Shown: piece by piece, positions 37,262 to 46,893 of the stretch | Layout: every line of letters starts with the position of its first letter | Numbering within the stretch: the first letter of the stretch is position 1 | Assembly (NCBI RefSeq): GCF_002813775.1 | Contig: NZ_CP020370.1 | Coordinates: forward strand, 6,039,501 to 6,103,500 | DNA from: Candidatus Thiodictyon syntrophicum | GTDB taxonomy: Bacteria; Pseudomonadota; Gammaproteobacteria; Chromatiales; Chromatiaceae | DNA: 64,000 bases | Direction of reading: 5' to 3' | Notes under the pieces: model-generated | Told to the model about the DNA's origin: nothing | The model's database searches: none | Seen by the model: only the letters and a program-made list of their open reading frames with translations | Position numbers and translations under genes: made by a program

Positions 37262-38170
37262 CTAAAGCGTCGCCACGTCCAGTGAGTCGCTGAAGGTCTC
37301 GATGCCGAGTTGGTCGGCCACCTGCTGCGCCCGGGGGTCGATCATCGGCGAGATCACAATGAGCCGATTGGCCGTCTGGCCGTGGCGTTGCTCGTAGTAG
37401 CGCGCCTTGCGCTCGAAGATGTACATCCCGGCCTTGTCGATGGACGACTTGAGTTCGCAGATCAGGAGCAGTCCGTTCTTGATGATGATGTCCAGTTCCA
37501 CCTGATCGGGACGGCCGAAGACGGTGCCGGCATCGTCATACTCGTCCACCCGCATGACGGTGACGCCGAAGCTTTGCTCCAGGATGCTGGCCAGGGCATT
37601 GCGGAAGGTCGCCTCGGATTGGGTACCCCAACGGGAGCCCAGGGCGCCGATGCCGCGCTCGTGTTTCTTGGCCTGGGCCATGATGGCCTCGTGGACCTCG
37701 TCGAACTGGCGCGTGTTCTGCGCCCAGCGCCGCTCGCGCTCGGCGGCATTTTCCTTCCAGAGACGACTCTGTTCGTCCATGAAATCGCGCAGGATGGTTT
37801 GCTGTTTTTCCCATTTCTGTTCTTGGGCGTCCCATTTCCGCTCCTGAGCCTCCCATCTCTGCTCCTGGGCCTCCCATCTCTGCTCCTGGGCGTCCCATTT
37901 CTGCTCCTGGGCGTCCCATTTCTGCTCCTGGGCGTCCCATTTCTGCTCCTGGGCCTCCCACTTGCGCTCGTTGGCGTCCCACTTGCGCTCGTTGGCCTCA
38001 CGGTCGCGCCGCAACTCGCCCAAGAGCTTCTCGAAGCGATCCTGGGTCTCCAGCCGGTCCGCGAACTGTCCGCGCATCAGGTCCTGGATATAGCCCCGCA
38101 GGTCCGGGTCTTCCCGCAGCAGGGCCGGCAGTTCCCGGCGGATCGCCTCTTTCAATGTTTCAGCGTTCAT
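37262..38170 (-). CDS. DUF3782 protein with long heptad repeat and nuclease-like domain
   Basis: 302 residues. The N-terminal helix (LREDPDLRGYIQDLMRGQFA) leads into a perfect seven-residue repeat with Trp at 64, 71, 78, 85, 92, 99, 106, 113 and 120 (unit WDAQEQK). The C-terminal domain carries the DUF3782 signature GALGSRWGTQSEATFRNALA and a PD-(D/E)XK-like core (VELDIIIKNGLLLICELKSS). The repeat is predicted to form an extended coiled coil. Function is unknown; a nuclease activity is inference. ATG 38170 is the first start. Confidence 0.78.
   Translation of the reverse strand: MNAETLKEAIRRELPALLREDPDLRGYIQDLMRGQFADRLETQDRFEKLLGELRRDREANERKWDANERKWEAQEQKWDAQEQKWDAQEQKWDAQEQRWEAQEQRWEAQERKWDAQEQKWEKQQTILRDFMDEQSRLWKENAAERERRWAQNTRQFDEVHEAIMAQAKKHERGIGALGSRWGTQSEATFRNALASILEQSFGVTVMRVDEYDDAGTVFGRPDQVELDIIIKNGLLLICELKSSIDKAGMYIFERKARYYEQRHGQTANRLIVISPMIDPRAQQVADQLGIETFSDSLDVATL
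37802..37987 (-). repeat. 21-bp coding tandem repeat
   Basis: About nine near-identical 21-bp units (fwd TGCTCCTGGGCGTCCCATTT) encode the WDAQEQK heptads of the DUF3782 protein. Neighbouring units are almost identical at DNA level, so the repeat number is likely to vary by slippage. Confidence 0.85.
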
Positions 38171-38287
38171 GTGGGTCTCTCGTCAACTCATCGTCGTTTC
38201 GTAGTCTAGCCCAGGATGCTCGCCCCCTCACACTGGTCCGACCCCGCACGCCGGGTCTGGCGCCCGCCGCGGTGCTAGACTTCAGGC

Positions 38288-38962
38288 ATGAACAGCCGCC
38301 ACGCGTCACTGATCGCCGAAATCGAGTCCGAGGTCCGCCAGACCCGGCAGGAACTCGGTTTCGACCGCCTCGCCCCCGCCGTGCGCGCCGCCCTGTCCGC
38401 GGTCCCCCGCCACACCTTCGTGCCGCCCGCGCAGCGCGACCTGGCCTACGCCAATCATCCGCTGCCCATCGGCAACGGCCAGACCATCTCCCAGCCCTAT
38501 ATCGTCGCCATCATGAGCCAATTGCTCCAGTGCGGCGCCGGGGAGCGGGTCCTGGAGATCGGCACCGGCTGCGGCTATCAGGCGGCGGTACTGGCCGCCA
38601 TGGGGCTCGCGGTCTACACGGTAGAGATAGTCCCCGAACTGGCGCAGCGCGCCCGCACGACCTTGCTGGAACTGGGTTATGACCAGGTGCAGGTGCGCAC
38701 CGGCGACGGCTGGCAGGGCTGGCCGGAGGCGGCCCCCTTCGCCGGCATCATCGTCACCGCCGCCGCCCCGCGGATCCCCAAACCCCTCCTGGAACAACTG
38801 CGGCCGGGCGGCCGGCTGGTGATCCCGGTCGGTGCACCAGAGGCCATCCAGGACCTCTGCGTCTACGTGAAGGGACTGTCCGGGGAGGTCAAGGGACACC
38901 GCGTACTGCCGGTGCGCTTCGTCCCGGTAACCGGGGGGCTGGGGCGTCAGGACACGCCCTGA
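38288..38962 (+). CDS. pcm: Protein-L-isoaspartate O-methyltransferase
   Basis: Repairs isoaspartyl residues using SAM. 224 residues. Hallmarks: VPRHTFVPPAQRDLAYANHP, PLPIGNGQTISQPYIVAIM, SAM motif I VLEIGTGCGYQAAVLA, and motif III region LRPGGRLVIPVG. Complete. Its 3' end overlaps the convergent DUF4143 ATPase gene by 16 bases. Confidence 0.96.
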   Translation: MNSRHASLIAEIESEVRQTRQELGFDRLAPAVRAALSAVPRHTFVPPAQRDLAYANHPLPIGNGQTISQPYIVAIMSQLLQCGAGERVLEIGTGCGYQAAVLAAMGLAVYTVEIVPELAQRARTTLLELGYDQVQVRTGDGWQGWPEAAPFAGIIVTAAAPRIPKPLLEQLRPGGRLVIPVGAPEAIQDLCVYVKGLSGEVKGHRVLPVRFVPVTGGLGRQDTP

Positions 38963-40140
38963 GCGGGGGCAGTCGCCGCTAGTTCCGTCAACGCGGCATT
39001 GAGCCCGATGGCCTCCACCCCCGCGGTCAAGGGATAGCGGTCTTCCCCGGGGTAGAGGACCCAACTGCGCGCCGGTGCCAGGTCCGCCCGGGCGCTGTGG
39101 AAACCCTTCTCGACCCGCGGGGCCAGCGTCCGCTTGATCTCGATCGCCCAGGGTTCGCGTCCACCCGGCAGTTCCAGCAAGAGATCGACTTCCGCGCCGG
39201 CGGCCGTGCGATAGAAACCCGCCTGGGTCCTGGGGGGCGCGACCGCCAGCAGGTTCTCGATCACAAACCCCTCCCAACTCGCCCCGACTACCGGGTGGCC
39301 CGCCAATGCGTTGTGGTCAGGGATGCCGAGCAGGGCCTGGACCAGGCCGGAATCGCGGACATAGACCTTGGGTGACTTAACCAGCCGCTTGCCGGTATTG
39401 GCGCAGAACGGCAGCAGGCGCCGTACCAGAAGCAGGTCTACCAGCAGATCGATGTAGGTCGCGACGGTTGGGGAACTCACCCCGAGCCCCGCGGCCAGGC
39501 GCGCCGCGTTGAGCAGGGTGCCCTGATTGTGGGCGAGCATGGTCCAGAGCCTACCCAGGGTCTCGGCCGGGATCCGGGGGCCGAACTGCGGCACGTCGCG
39601 CTCCAGGTAGGTCCGGATAAAGTTCTGGCGCCAGACCAGGCTATCGGCATCGGACGCGGCCAGCAGGCTGTCCGGAAAGCCCCCGCGCAGCCACAGACGA
39701 TTCAGCGCGGCGGGGTCCGGGGCGGCCTCCAGGCAGTTGAGCGGGGCCAGGTCGACATATTCGATGCGTCCGGCCAGGCTCTCTCCCGATTGCCGCAGGA
39801 GATCCATAGAGGCCGAGCCCAGGACCAGGAAGCGGCCGGAGCGCCGCCCCCGCCGCCGACCCTGATCGATGAGCCCGCGCAGCGTCTGGAACAGTTCCGG
39901 GACCCGGTGGATCTCGTCGAGGATGACCAGCCGGTCCTCGTAGGCGGAAAGAAAGAGCGCCGGATCGGCGAGTTTCGCCCGCTCCTGGGGCAGTTCCAAG
40001 TCCAGGTAAAGCGCCCCCGTCTGCGCGGCGATGGTCAGGGCCAGGGTGGTCTTGCCGACCTGGCGCGGCCCGATCAGGGCGACTGCGGCCTGGCGGGCGA
40101 GGGCCTGCTCGACGGTTTGGAGTGCGTGCCGGGGGAACAT
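38947..40140 (-). CDS. DUF4143-type AAA ATPase
   Basis: 397 residues. N-terminal AAA_14 domain with Walker A (ALIGPRQVGKTTLALTIA) and Walker B (DRLVILDEIHRVPELFQT), sensor (GRFLVLGSASMDLLRQ), then RTYLERDVPQFG and a winged helix. The C-terminal DUF4143 nuclease-like domain carries KRLVKSPKVYVRDSGLVQAL, AEVDLLLELPGGREPWAIEI and K. ATG 40140 is preceded by GCAAGG. Role unknown; such proteins are widespread accessory ATPases. A damaged relative lies at 51396-52014. Confidence 0.88.
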   Translation of the reverse strand: MFPRHALQTVEQALARQAAVALIGPRQVGKTTLALTIAAQTGALYLDLELPQERAKLADPALFLSAYEDRLVILDEIHRVPELFQTLRGLIDQGRRRGRRSGRFLVLGSASMDLLRQSGESLAGRIEYVDLAPLNCLEAAPDPAALNRLWLRGGFPDSLLAASDADSLVWRQNFIRTYLERDVPQFGPRIPAETLGRLWTMLAHNQGTLLNAARLAAGLGVSSPTVATYIDLLVDLLLVRRLLPFCANTGKRLVKSPKVYVRDSGLVQALLGIPDHNALAGHPVVGASWEGFVIENLLAVAPPRTQAGFYRTAAGAEVDLLLELPGGREPWAIEIKRTLAPRVEKGFHSARADLAPARSWVLYPGEDRYPLTAGVEAIGLNAALTELAATAPAQGVS

Positions 40141-40177
40141 CCTTGCAATCTTAAAGCCTCGCTTTTGATTTGCAAGG
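40141..40177. promoter_or_regulatory. Palindrome at the DUF4143 ATPase start
   Basis: CCTTGCAA (40141-40148) and TTGCAAGG (40170-40177) with partly paired interior (TTAAAGC facing GCTTTTG) directly abut the ATG. It could be an operator or a translational hairpin covering the ribosome binding site. Confidence 0.4.
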
Positions 40178-40217
40178 ATCGAAGAGCCCTTGGGCCGCTC
40201 ATCAGGGACCGACGACG

Positions 40218-40352
40218 ATGGAGGAGGACATCCGTGCGTCAGCACTGATCCGGAGCCTGGTCACGGAGTACCTGTCGACCCCCGATCCAGACGACGAGGA
40301 CCCATTCGCCGCCATTACCGGCATCGCCCGGACTAAGTCGACGCGTCCCTGA
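40218..40352 (+). pseudogene. RHH antitoxin fragment
   Basis: ATG 40218 begins MEEDIRASALIRSLVTEYLS and continues TPDPDDEDPFAAITGIA, a pattern found at the C-terminal half of ribbon-helix-helix antitoxins (helix, then acidic EDPF-hydrophobic tail). The N-terminal beta strand is missing and no toxin gene follows. 44 codons. It may be a short intact gene, but a truncated antitoxin is more likely. Confidence 0.4.
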
Positions 40353-40587
40353 AAGCGCGCAGAACGGCATTGATACGCGTCTGATAGCCTGGCCCCTGCC
40401 CCTTGAACCATTCGATGACGTCCTGGTCGATCCGCAGAGAAATAAGCGACTTGGACGGTACGGGCTGAAGGCCGCGACGCACCACGCCACGCACGACATG
40501 CGCGATTTCGGCCTCGGGATGCTCCGACGTCGGAACACCCGGCGCGCCCGAGTCCATCAGCTTAGGCCAGTCAGTTTCTGATTTCAT
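40333..40587 (-). CDS. BrnA-family antitoxin (orphan)
   Basis: 84 residues from ATG 40587. The BrnA C-terminal DNA-binding domain is clear: KSLISLRIDQDVIEWFKGQG, PGYQTRINAVLRAFRDA. The N-terminal half (MKSETDWPKLMDSGAPGVPT) is typical. The upstream brnT toxin is reduced to its last codons, so this antitoxin has no intact partner here. Confidence 0.85.
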   Translation of the reverse strand: MKSETDWPKLMDSGAPGVPTSEHPEAEIAHVVRGVVRRGLQPVPSKSLISLRIDQDVIEWFKGQGPGYQTRINAVLRAFRDAST

Positions 40588-40648
40588 TTGCGTAGATCTG
40601 CGCTTCGCGCTTGGTTGCCTTGCGGAAGCCAACATGTCCCGAAGAGCG
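40571..40648 (-). pseudogene. C-terminal remnant of BrnT toxin
   Basis: In a minus-strand frame overlapping the brnA start, the codons read FRKATKREAQIYANEIRN and stop at 40571, exactly the C-terminal BrnT motif and the usual brnT-brnA overlap. Upstream of about 40648 the frame no longer matches BrnT in any reading frame I checked. Confidence 0.65.
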
Positions 40649-40762
40649 GGGGTCTCAGGCGCCCTGCCCCGCGAGCGCCGACGGATATCACAATGGTCGA
40701 GGGCTACTCGAACCCCATGGCCATAACCTACTTCGCTCACTGGCCCCGCGAGCAACATTGTC

Positions 40763-41131
40763 TCAGGCCAGCGGAGGCCGGAAGCGTGCCTGGCGTTGAT
40801 CGAGTATCGCCAAGTGGCCTGGTAGCGAGGCAACCAACGAGTCCAGCGCCAGAAACTGACCAAGCAACGCGACAATTTGTTGGGCGGTCCAGTCGTCCGG
40901 GATGCGCATAACGAGCAAACCGGGGGCTATCTGAGGCGGATAGCGCCGCACGTCGGCGAAATCGAGGTCTCGCGTAACCAACACGGCGCTGTCCGCCCGG
41001 GCACGGCTGGCAATCTTCCCGTCCGGCGCGTCGCCGAAGCCGATATCGTTCACATGCTCCGCCTGATGACCATGCTGGACGAACAGGGCCAAGGCCGATC
41101 GCGGCATGTTGGCATCAAGCAGAAATCTCAT
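40763..41131 (-). CDS. DUF5615 PIN-like toxin
   Basis: 122 residues. PIN/Mut7-C-like fold with acidic motifs MRFLLDANMPRSALALFV and SAVLVTRDLDFADVRRYPP, and LLVMRIPDDWTAQQIVALL. Predicted ribonuclease toxin. Its ATG overlaps the stop of the DUF433 gene (ATGA), the standard arrangement of this toxin-antitoxin type. Intact. Confidence 0.85.
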   Translation of the reverse strand: MRFLLDANMPRSALALFVQHGHQAEHVNDIGFGDAPDGKIASRARADSAVLVTRDLDFADVRRYPPQIAPGLLVMRIPDDWTAQQIVALLGQFLALDSLVASLPGHLAILDQRQARFRPPLA

Positions 41132-41361
41132 GCCGCCCCGCGCAGCAGATGGAACGATTCGTCGTTAACCAACGCGCCGGCAAAGGCGAGCGCTGCCCGA
41201 ATGTCGTCTTGGGTCAAATCATACTCGCGCTGGACCTCCTCAAAGCCCATGCCACCAGCAAGGCTCCCGACCACGATGGATACCGGAACCCGTGTGCCCT
41301 TGACGACGGGTTTACCGTGGCAGATGGCGGGGTCGATCATGATTCGATCGTGATTTGTCAT
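41128..41361 (-). CDS. DUF433 antitoxin
   Basis: 77 residues. DUF433 signature: RIMIDPAICHGKPVVKGTRV, PVSIVVGSLAGGMGFEEVQR, EYDLTQDDIRAALAFAGALV. A helix-turn-helix antitoxin translationally coupled to the DUF5615 toxin. Complete. Confidence 0.88.
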   Translation of the reverse strand: MTNHDRIMIDPAICHGKPVVKGTRVPVSIVVGSLAGGMGFEEVQREYDLTQDDIRAALAFAGALVNDESFHLLRGAA

Positions 41362-41497
41362 GACGTTGGCCTCAGGCCGCGACGATGGTTGGTTCAGTTG
41401 AGATCACCGCAATCGGCTGCCTGCATCAGGCATTCCCGCTTGGGGTCATGAGTGCTGGATTGCAAGACCTGAGCCTAGTCAGTCCCCAGGCTGGCTA

Positions 41498-41540
41498 GTC
41501 CGGGGAAAACTCTCCGGACGGGGCGAATGCCCCGTCCGGC
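41498..41540. repeat. Dispersed GGACGGGGC hairpin
   Basis: The sequence GTCCGGGGAAAACTCTCCGG leads into GGACGGGGC-GAAT-GCCCCGTCC. The same unit occurs near 14110-14151. Here it lies just downstream of an AT-rich gene. Confidence 0.65.
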
Positions 41541-41557
41541 CTTTGAGCAACGCCAAG

Positions 41558-42433
41558 TTACCGCCTTGGCGGAAGCATTTGAGGAAACGGCCACCGATGT
41601 TTATGCATATATTGAAGCAACGTAGGAGCAAGTGTTTCTTTTGACGATCCGTCCAAAAATCCCGCAGGGAAAGAAAGGCCCGGGTTTCGCTCAAGGAACA
41701 TTATGTACTGCGTAAGTATCTCGCGAAGTAATCCCCGATGCTTCGATGGCAGTTGATGAACGTCCAGTGCGGTAAGCGGACCATTCGTCAATCTTGCAAA
41801 AATGTAGTCCTCAGCAGATAGATCCAGAGGTTCTTCGCTCTTTTCACCGACGAAACAGTACTGACTGAAATGGTAAAGCAGTCCTCCAACATCTGCGCCC
41901 AGAGGATTGACCTCGGGTTGTGGGGCGCTTCGCTTGACAGACGTAGCGTTCTTAGCTGTCAGTTTTGGAGTTGCGCGACCAGCGGCTTTTTCTTTCTGTT
42001 TTTCTAATCTTTGCTCAATCTTGTGCTGGCGTTCTTTATATAACGAGATTTCGTCATTTACTTCCCTCCGCAGGTTATTTCGTATAGTCTTGGATATTCT
42101 CGCAGGCTTATTTCCGCTCTGCATTAAGCGCTGTTTCTTATAAAGCTGTTCTCTAGCATCACAGGTGAAGTCGAGATTGTCATGCAGTTGTTGCAGCCAA
42201 TCAAGCGCGTCGAGGTATTTTCCGGAAAGATGCAAATACCTCGCCAAACGGAAGTAGGCGCTTATTGGCCACTCAGTGCTTACTGTCGCCATAAGGGAGT
42301 AGGCGCGCTTTAGACTCTGAATAGCAGAATCATAATCCTTATCTCCTGCTTGAGCAGTTGCTAGTTTCAGTAGGTCAGATATCTCTTTTTCTTCCCGTGT
42401 GTTATCGCGGGCAACAATGCTAATATTCACCAT
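41558..42433 (-). CDS. AT-rich hypothetical protein with TPR-like N-terminus
   Basis: 291 residues. The N-terminal 100 residues form TPR-like helix pairs (LLKLATAQAGDKDYDSAIQS, FRLARYLHLSGKYLDALDWL). A long charged coiled coil follows (YKERQHKIEQRLEKQKEKAA), then a C-terminal domain (VGGLLYHFSQYCFVGEKSEE). I do not recognise the family. Codon use is much more AT-rich (many TTT, ATA, AAT, AGA codons) than any neighbour, which marks it as recently acquired. The C-terminal residues before the stop (WPFPQMLPPRR) border a repeat hairpin, so the end may be altered. Confidence 0.6.
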   Translation of the reverse strand: MVNISIVARDNTREEKEISDLLKLATAQAGDKDYDSAIQSLKRAYSLMATVSTEWPISAYFRLARYLHLSGKYLDALDWLQQLHDNLDFTCDAREQLYKKQRLMQSGNKPARISKTIRNNLRREVNDEISLYKERQHKIEQRLEKQKEKAAGRATPKLTAKNATSVKRSAPQPEVNPLGADVGGLLYHFSQYCFVGEKSEEPLDLSAEDYIFARLTNGPLTALDVHQLPSKHRGLLREILTQYIMFLERNPGLSFPAGFLDGSSKETLAPTLLQYMHKHRWPFPQMLPPRR

Positions 42434-42817
42434 TTGACCTCATCATGGCATGGAATAGGTCAGTGTCGAGTCGCCTAACCGCTGTATCAACCCGCAGCGC
42501 GACGGCCACCGGGCCGCAAGAGCGGCCCACACATGGGTGACACCGCGGAGCGGTGTCACCAGAGCCCCCCCGTGCGCCGTCATCGCGGTTACACTCGCGA
42601 CGCTGGAGCGTCGGAATCGCGAACCACGCGAGAACCGGTGGCGGGTCCAATCGTTTATCACGCCTTTTCAGAGCTGAACCTTCTTATTCCAACAACCCAG
42701 GGCGCTGCCCTGGGCTGGTTGTCACGCCCCTGCGGGGCTCAAATCAAAGCAGATGACATCATGCCAGTCATCATGAAGTAGATGACCTCTTGCCAGCCAC
42801 CAGGTTGAAATAAACCA
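42434..42817. repeat. Gene-free region with hairpins
   Basis: No gene is seen in about 385 bases. Palindromes: GGTGACACCG facing CGGTGTCACC near 42536-42560, GACGCTGGAGCGTC near 42600, and CCAGGGC-GCT-GCCCTGG near 42697. Two GATGACxTC-like short repeats lie near 42750-42790. Confidence 0.45.
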
Positions 42818-42852
42818 ATCGTTTTTTTCGCCCAGCGGGCGAAAAAAACGAT
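42818..42852 (-). terminator. Strong terminator after dnaJ (bidirectional)
   Basis: A perfect 16-bp stem ATCGTTTTTTTCGCCC with loop AGC. Seven-base A/T runs on both arms allow termination in either direction. It touches the dnaJ stop and ends the hrcA-grpE-dnaK-dnaJ operon. Confidence 0.85.
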
Positions 42853-43982
42853 CAGAAGCCCATCTTCTCGAAGAAGCTCTTGACCCCATCCACCCAGGTC
42901 GAGGCCTGCGGACTGTGCCGCGAACCGCCCTCCTGCATGTGCCCGTCGAACTCCCGCAACAGTTCCTTCTGCCGTTCAGTCAGATTGATCGGGGTCTCGA
43001 CGAGGACCCGGCAGATCAGGTCGCCGCTCACACTCTCGCGTACCGGCTTCACGCCTTTGCCGCGGATGCGGAACATCTTGGCCGTTTGGGTCCCGGCGGG
43101 GATCCGCAGACTGACCTTGCCGTCCAGGGTCGGTACCTCCATGTCGCCGCCCAAGGCAGCCACGACGAACCCGATGGGGACCTCGCAATAGAGGTGTGCA
43201 CCCTCTCGGGTAAAGATGGGGTGTTCCTGGACCTGGACCTGGACATAGAGGTCCCCGGGGGTGCCGCCATGCTCGCCGCGCTCGCCCTCCCCGGCCAACC
43301 GGATGCGATCCCCGGTGTCGACCCCGGGCGGCACCTTGACCGACAGGGTCTTTTCCTCTTGCAGGCGGCCTCGCCCGCGGCAGTGGGGACAGGACTCCTC
43401 GATGATATGGCCCTTGCCGCGACACTGGGGGCAGGTCTGCTGGATCGAGAAGAAGCCTTGCTGCATCCGCACCTGTCCAGTGCCGCTGCAGGTGGGACAG
43501 GTCTTGGGCTTGGTCCCGGGCTTAGCGCCGGAGCCGCCGCAGAACTGGCACTCCACCAGGGTGGGGATGCGGATCTTGACATCCTTGCCGGCAACCGCCT
43601 CCTCCAGCGTCAGGCTCAGGTCATAGCGCAGGTCCGAGCCGCGCCCGCGGCCGCGCCCGCCCCGCCCGCCGAAGATGTCGCCGAAGACGTCGCCGAAGAT
43701 GTCCTGGAAGGACCCGCCGCCGAAGTCGCCGGGACCGCCGAAACCGCCGGCCCCGGCCTCCACGCCCGCGTGGCCGAACTGATCATAGGCGGAGCGTTTC
43801 TTGGCGTCCGAGAGAACGTCATAGGCCAGTTTGATCTCCTTGAACTTGGCCTCGGCACCGGTGTCGCCGGTGTTGCGATCCGGATGGTGCTTCATGGCAA
43901 GCCGCCGGAAGGCCTTCTTGACGTCGGCCTCGCTGGCGTTGCGCGCAACCTCCAGGATCTCGTAATAGTCGCGTTTGGGCAT
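42852..43982 (-). CDS. dnaJ: Chaperone DnaJ (Hsp40)
   Basis: Co-chaperone that stimulates DnaK ATPase and delivers unfolded proteins. 376 residues. J domain with HPD ([12 protein letters not shown]), Gly/Phe-rich linker ([20 protein letters not shown]), four CxxCxGxG zinc repeats ([32 protein letters not shown]) and the C-terminal substrate domain. Complete. It follows dnaK after a 145-base spacer. Confidence 0.97.
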   Translation of the reverse strand: MPKRDYYEILEVARNASEADVKKAFRRLAMKHHPDRNTGDTGAEAKFKEIKLAYDVLSDAKKRSAYDQFGHAGVEAGAGGFGGPGDFGGGSFQDIFGDVFGDIFGGRGGRGRGRGSDLRYDLSLTLEEAVAGKDVKIRIPTLVECQFCGGSGAKPGTKPKTCPTCSGTGQVRMQQGFFSIQQTCPQCRGKGHIIEESCPHCRGRGRLQEEKTLSVKVPPGVDTGDRIRLAGEGERGEHGGTPGDLYVQVQVQEHPIFTREGAHLYCEVPIGFVVAALGGDMEVPTLDGKVSLRIPAGTQTAKMFRIRGKGVKPVRESVSGDLICRVLVETPINLTERQKELLREFDGHMQEGGSRHSPQASTWVDGVKSFFEKMGF

Positions 43983-44127
43983 GGTTTCAGCTATCAGGTA
44001 TCAGCGCTCAGCGATCCGCCGTCAGCCCTCAGCAGCGAACCGAAAAGCGCGCGCCGGGGGTAGCGGCATGTCTGACCCCCGGTCGCACTGACGGCTGAGC
44101 GCTGACGCCTGACGGCTGACGGCTCGA
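43983..44127. repeat. CTGACGGCTGA-type repeats between dnaK and dnaJ
   Basis: The spacer carries reiterated GCTGA/TCAGC units: TATCAGCGCTCAGCGATC and CGTCAGCCCTCAGCAG near 43995-44035 face TGACGGCTGAGCGCTGACG near 44089-44107 and GACGGCTGACGGCT near 44111-44124. It can fold into a long stem between the two cistrons and may lower dnaJ expression relative to dnaK. Confidence 0.55.
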
Positions 44128-46077
<1,950 letters not shown>

Positions 46078-46224
46078 CTTGTGTCTCCGAATTCTCTTGG
46101 TCTCGCGGATGTCGGTGGCGCGCCGGCCCCGAATTGCCCCCTCAGTTGGGGGGAAAGCGGCGGCGGTTCAAGCCGGTTGGTGGTGGCACTTTCATGGTGG
46201 CGACGCGCGTTGCGCCGCGGCGCC

Positions 46225-46812
46225 TCAGGCGGCGCGCGACACCATGACCAGCGCCGGGCGCACCAGCCGGCCGTTGAGGGTGTAGCCTTTCTGCAACACC
46301 GCCGTCACTGTATTGGGGGCCAGGTCAGCCCGCGGCTGCACGGACATGGCCTGGTGGAACTCCGGGTTGAAGGCCGCGCCCTGCGGGTCGACCGGCGCCA
46401 CGCCGAAACGGGCCATCACGTCGTCCAGGAGTTTGAGGGTCAGGTCGTTGCCCTCGCGCAGTTTGGCGATGTCGGCGCCCTCCTCCAGGGCCGCGGCGTG
46501 ACCCAGCTCCAGGCTGTCGTGGACCTGGAGCAACTCGCGCACGAAGCCGTCCAGGGCGTACTTGTGGGCCTTCTCCAACTCGGTGGCCTGGCGGCGGCGC
46601 AGGTTCTCGGTCTCCGCCCGCGCCCGCAGCAGTTGGTCCCAGTAGTCGTCGGCCTTGGCGCGCGCAGCGGCCAGCTCAGCGCTGACCTCGGCGAGCGTGG
46701 CGCTGTGCTGTTCGAGCGCCTCGGGCTCGGTGCCCGACGCCGCCTCCGACTCCGGGTCGGACGGGTCCGGGCGCGCGCCCGGGGTGTGGTGATCCATGGT
46801 TTCAGTCGTCAT
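46225..46812 (-). CDS. grpE: Nucleotide exchange factor GrpE
   Basis: Releases ADP from DnaK. 195 residues; acidic N-terminal tail, long coiled coil (LAAARAKADDYWDQLLRARA, ETENLRRRQATELEKAHKYA), and the beta-wing domain (MARFGVAPVDPQGAAFNPEF, HQAMSVQPRADLAPNTVTAV). ATG 46812 is preceded by GGAGGTCAAT. Confidence 0.96.
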   Translation of the reverse strand: MTTETMDHHTPGARPDPSDPESEAASGTEPEALEQHSATLAEVSAELAAARAKADDYWDQLLRARAETENLRRRQATELEKAHKYALDGFVRELLQVHDSLELGHAAALEEGADIAKLREGNDLTLKLLDDVMARFGVAPVDPQGAAFNPEFHQAMSVQPRADLAPNTVTAVLQKGYTLNGRLVRPALVMVSRAA

Positions 46813-46893
46813 ATTGACCTCCGTTACGGTCTGCGATCCGGGCGGTGCACCTGGTGAGGGCGCCCGCGGCCGGACCGCGTCTTAAAGCGAGCA

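Noticed and set aside
37802-37987. Possible CRISPR or minisatellite outside genes
   Set aside because: The 21-bp units are in frame and encode regular coiled-coil heptads.
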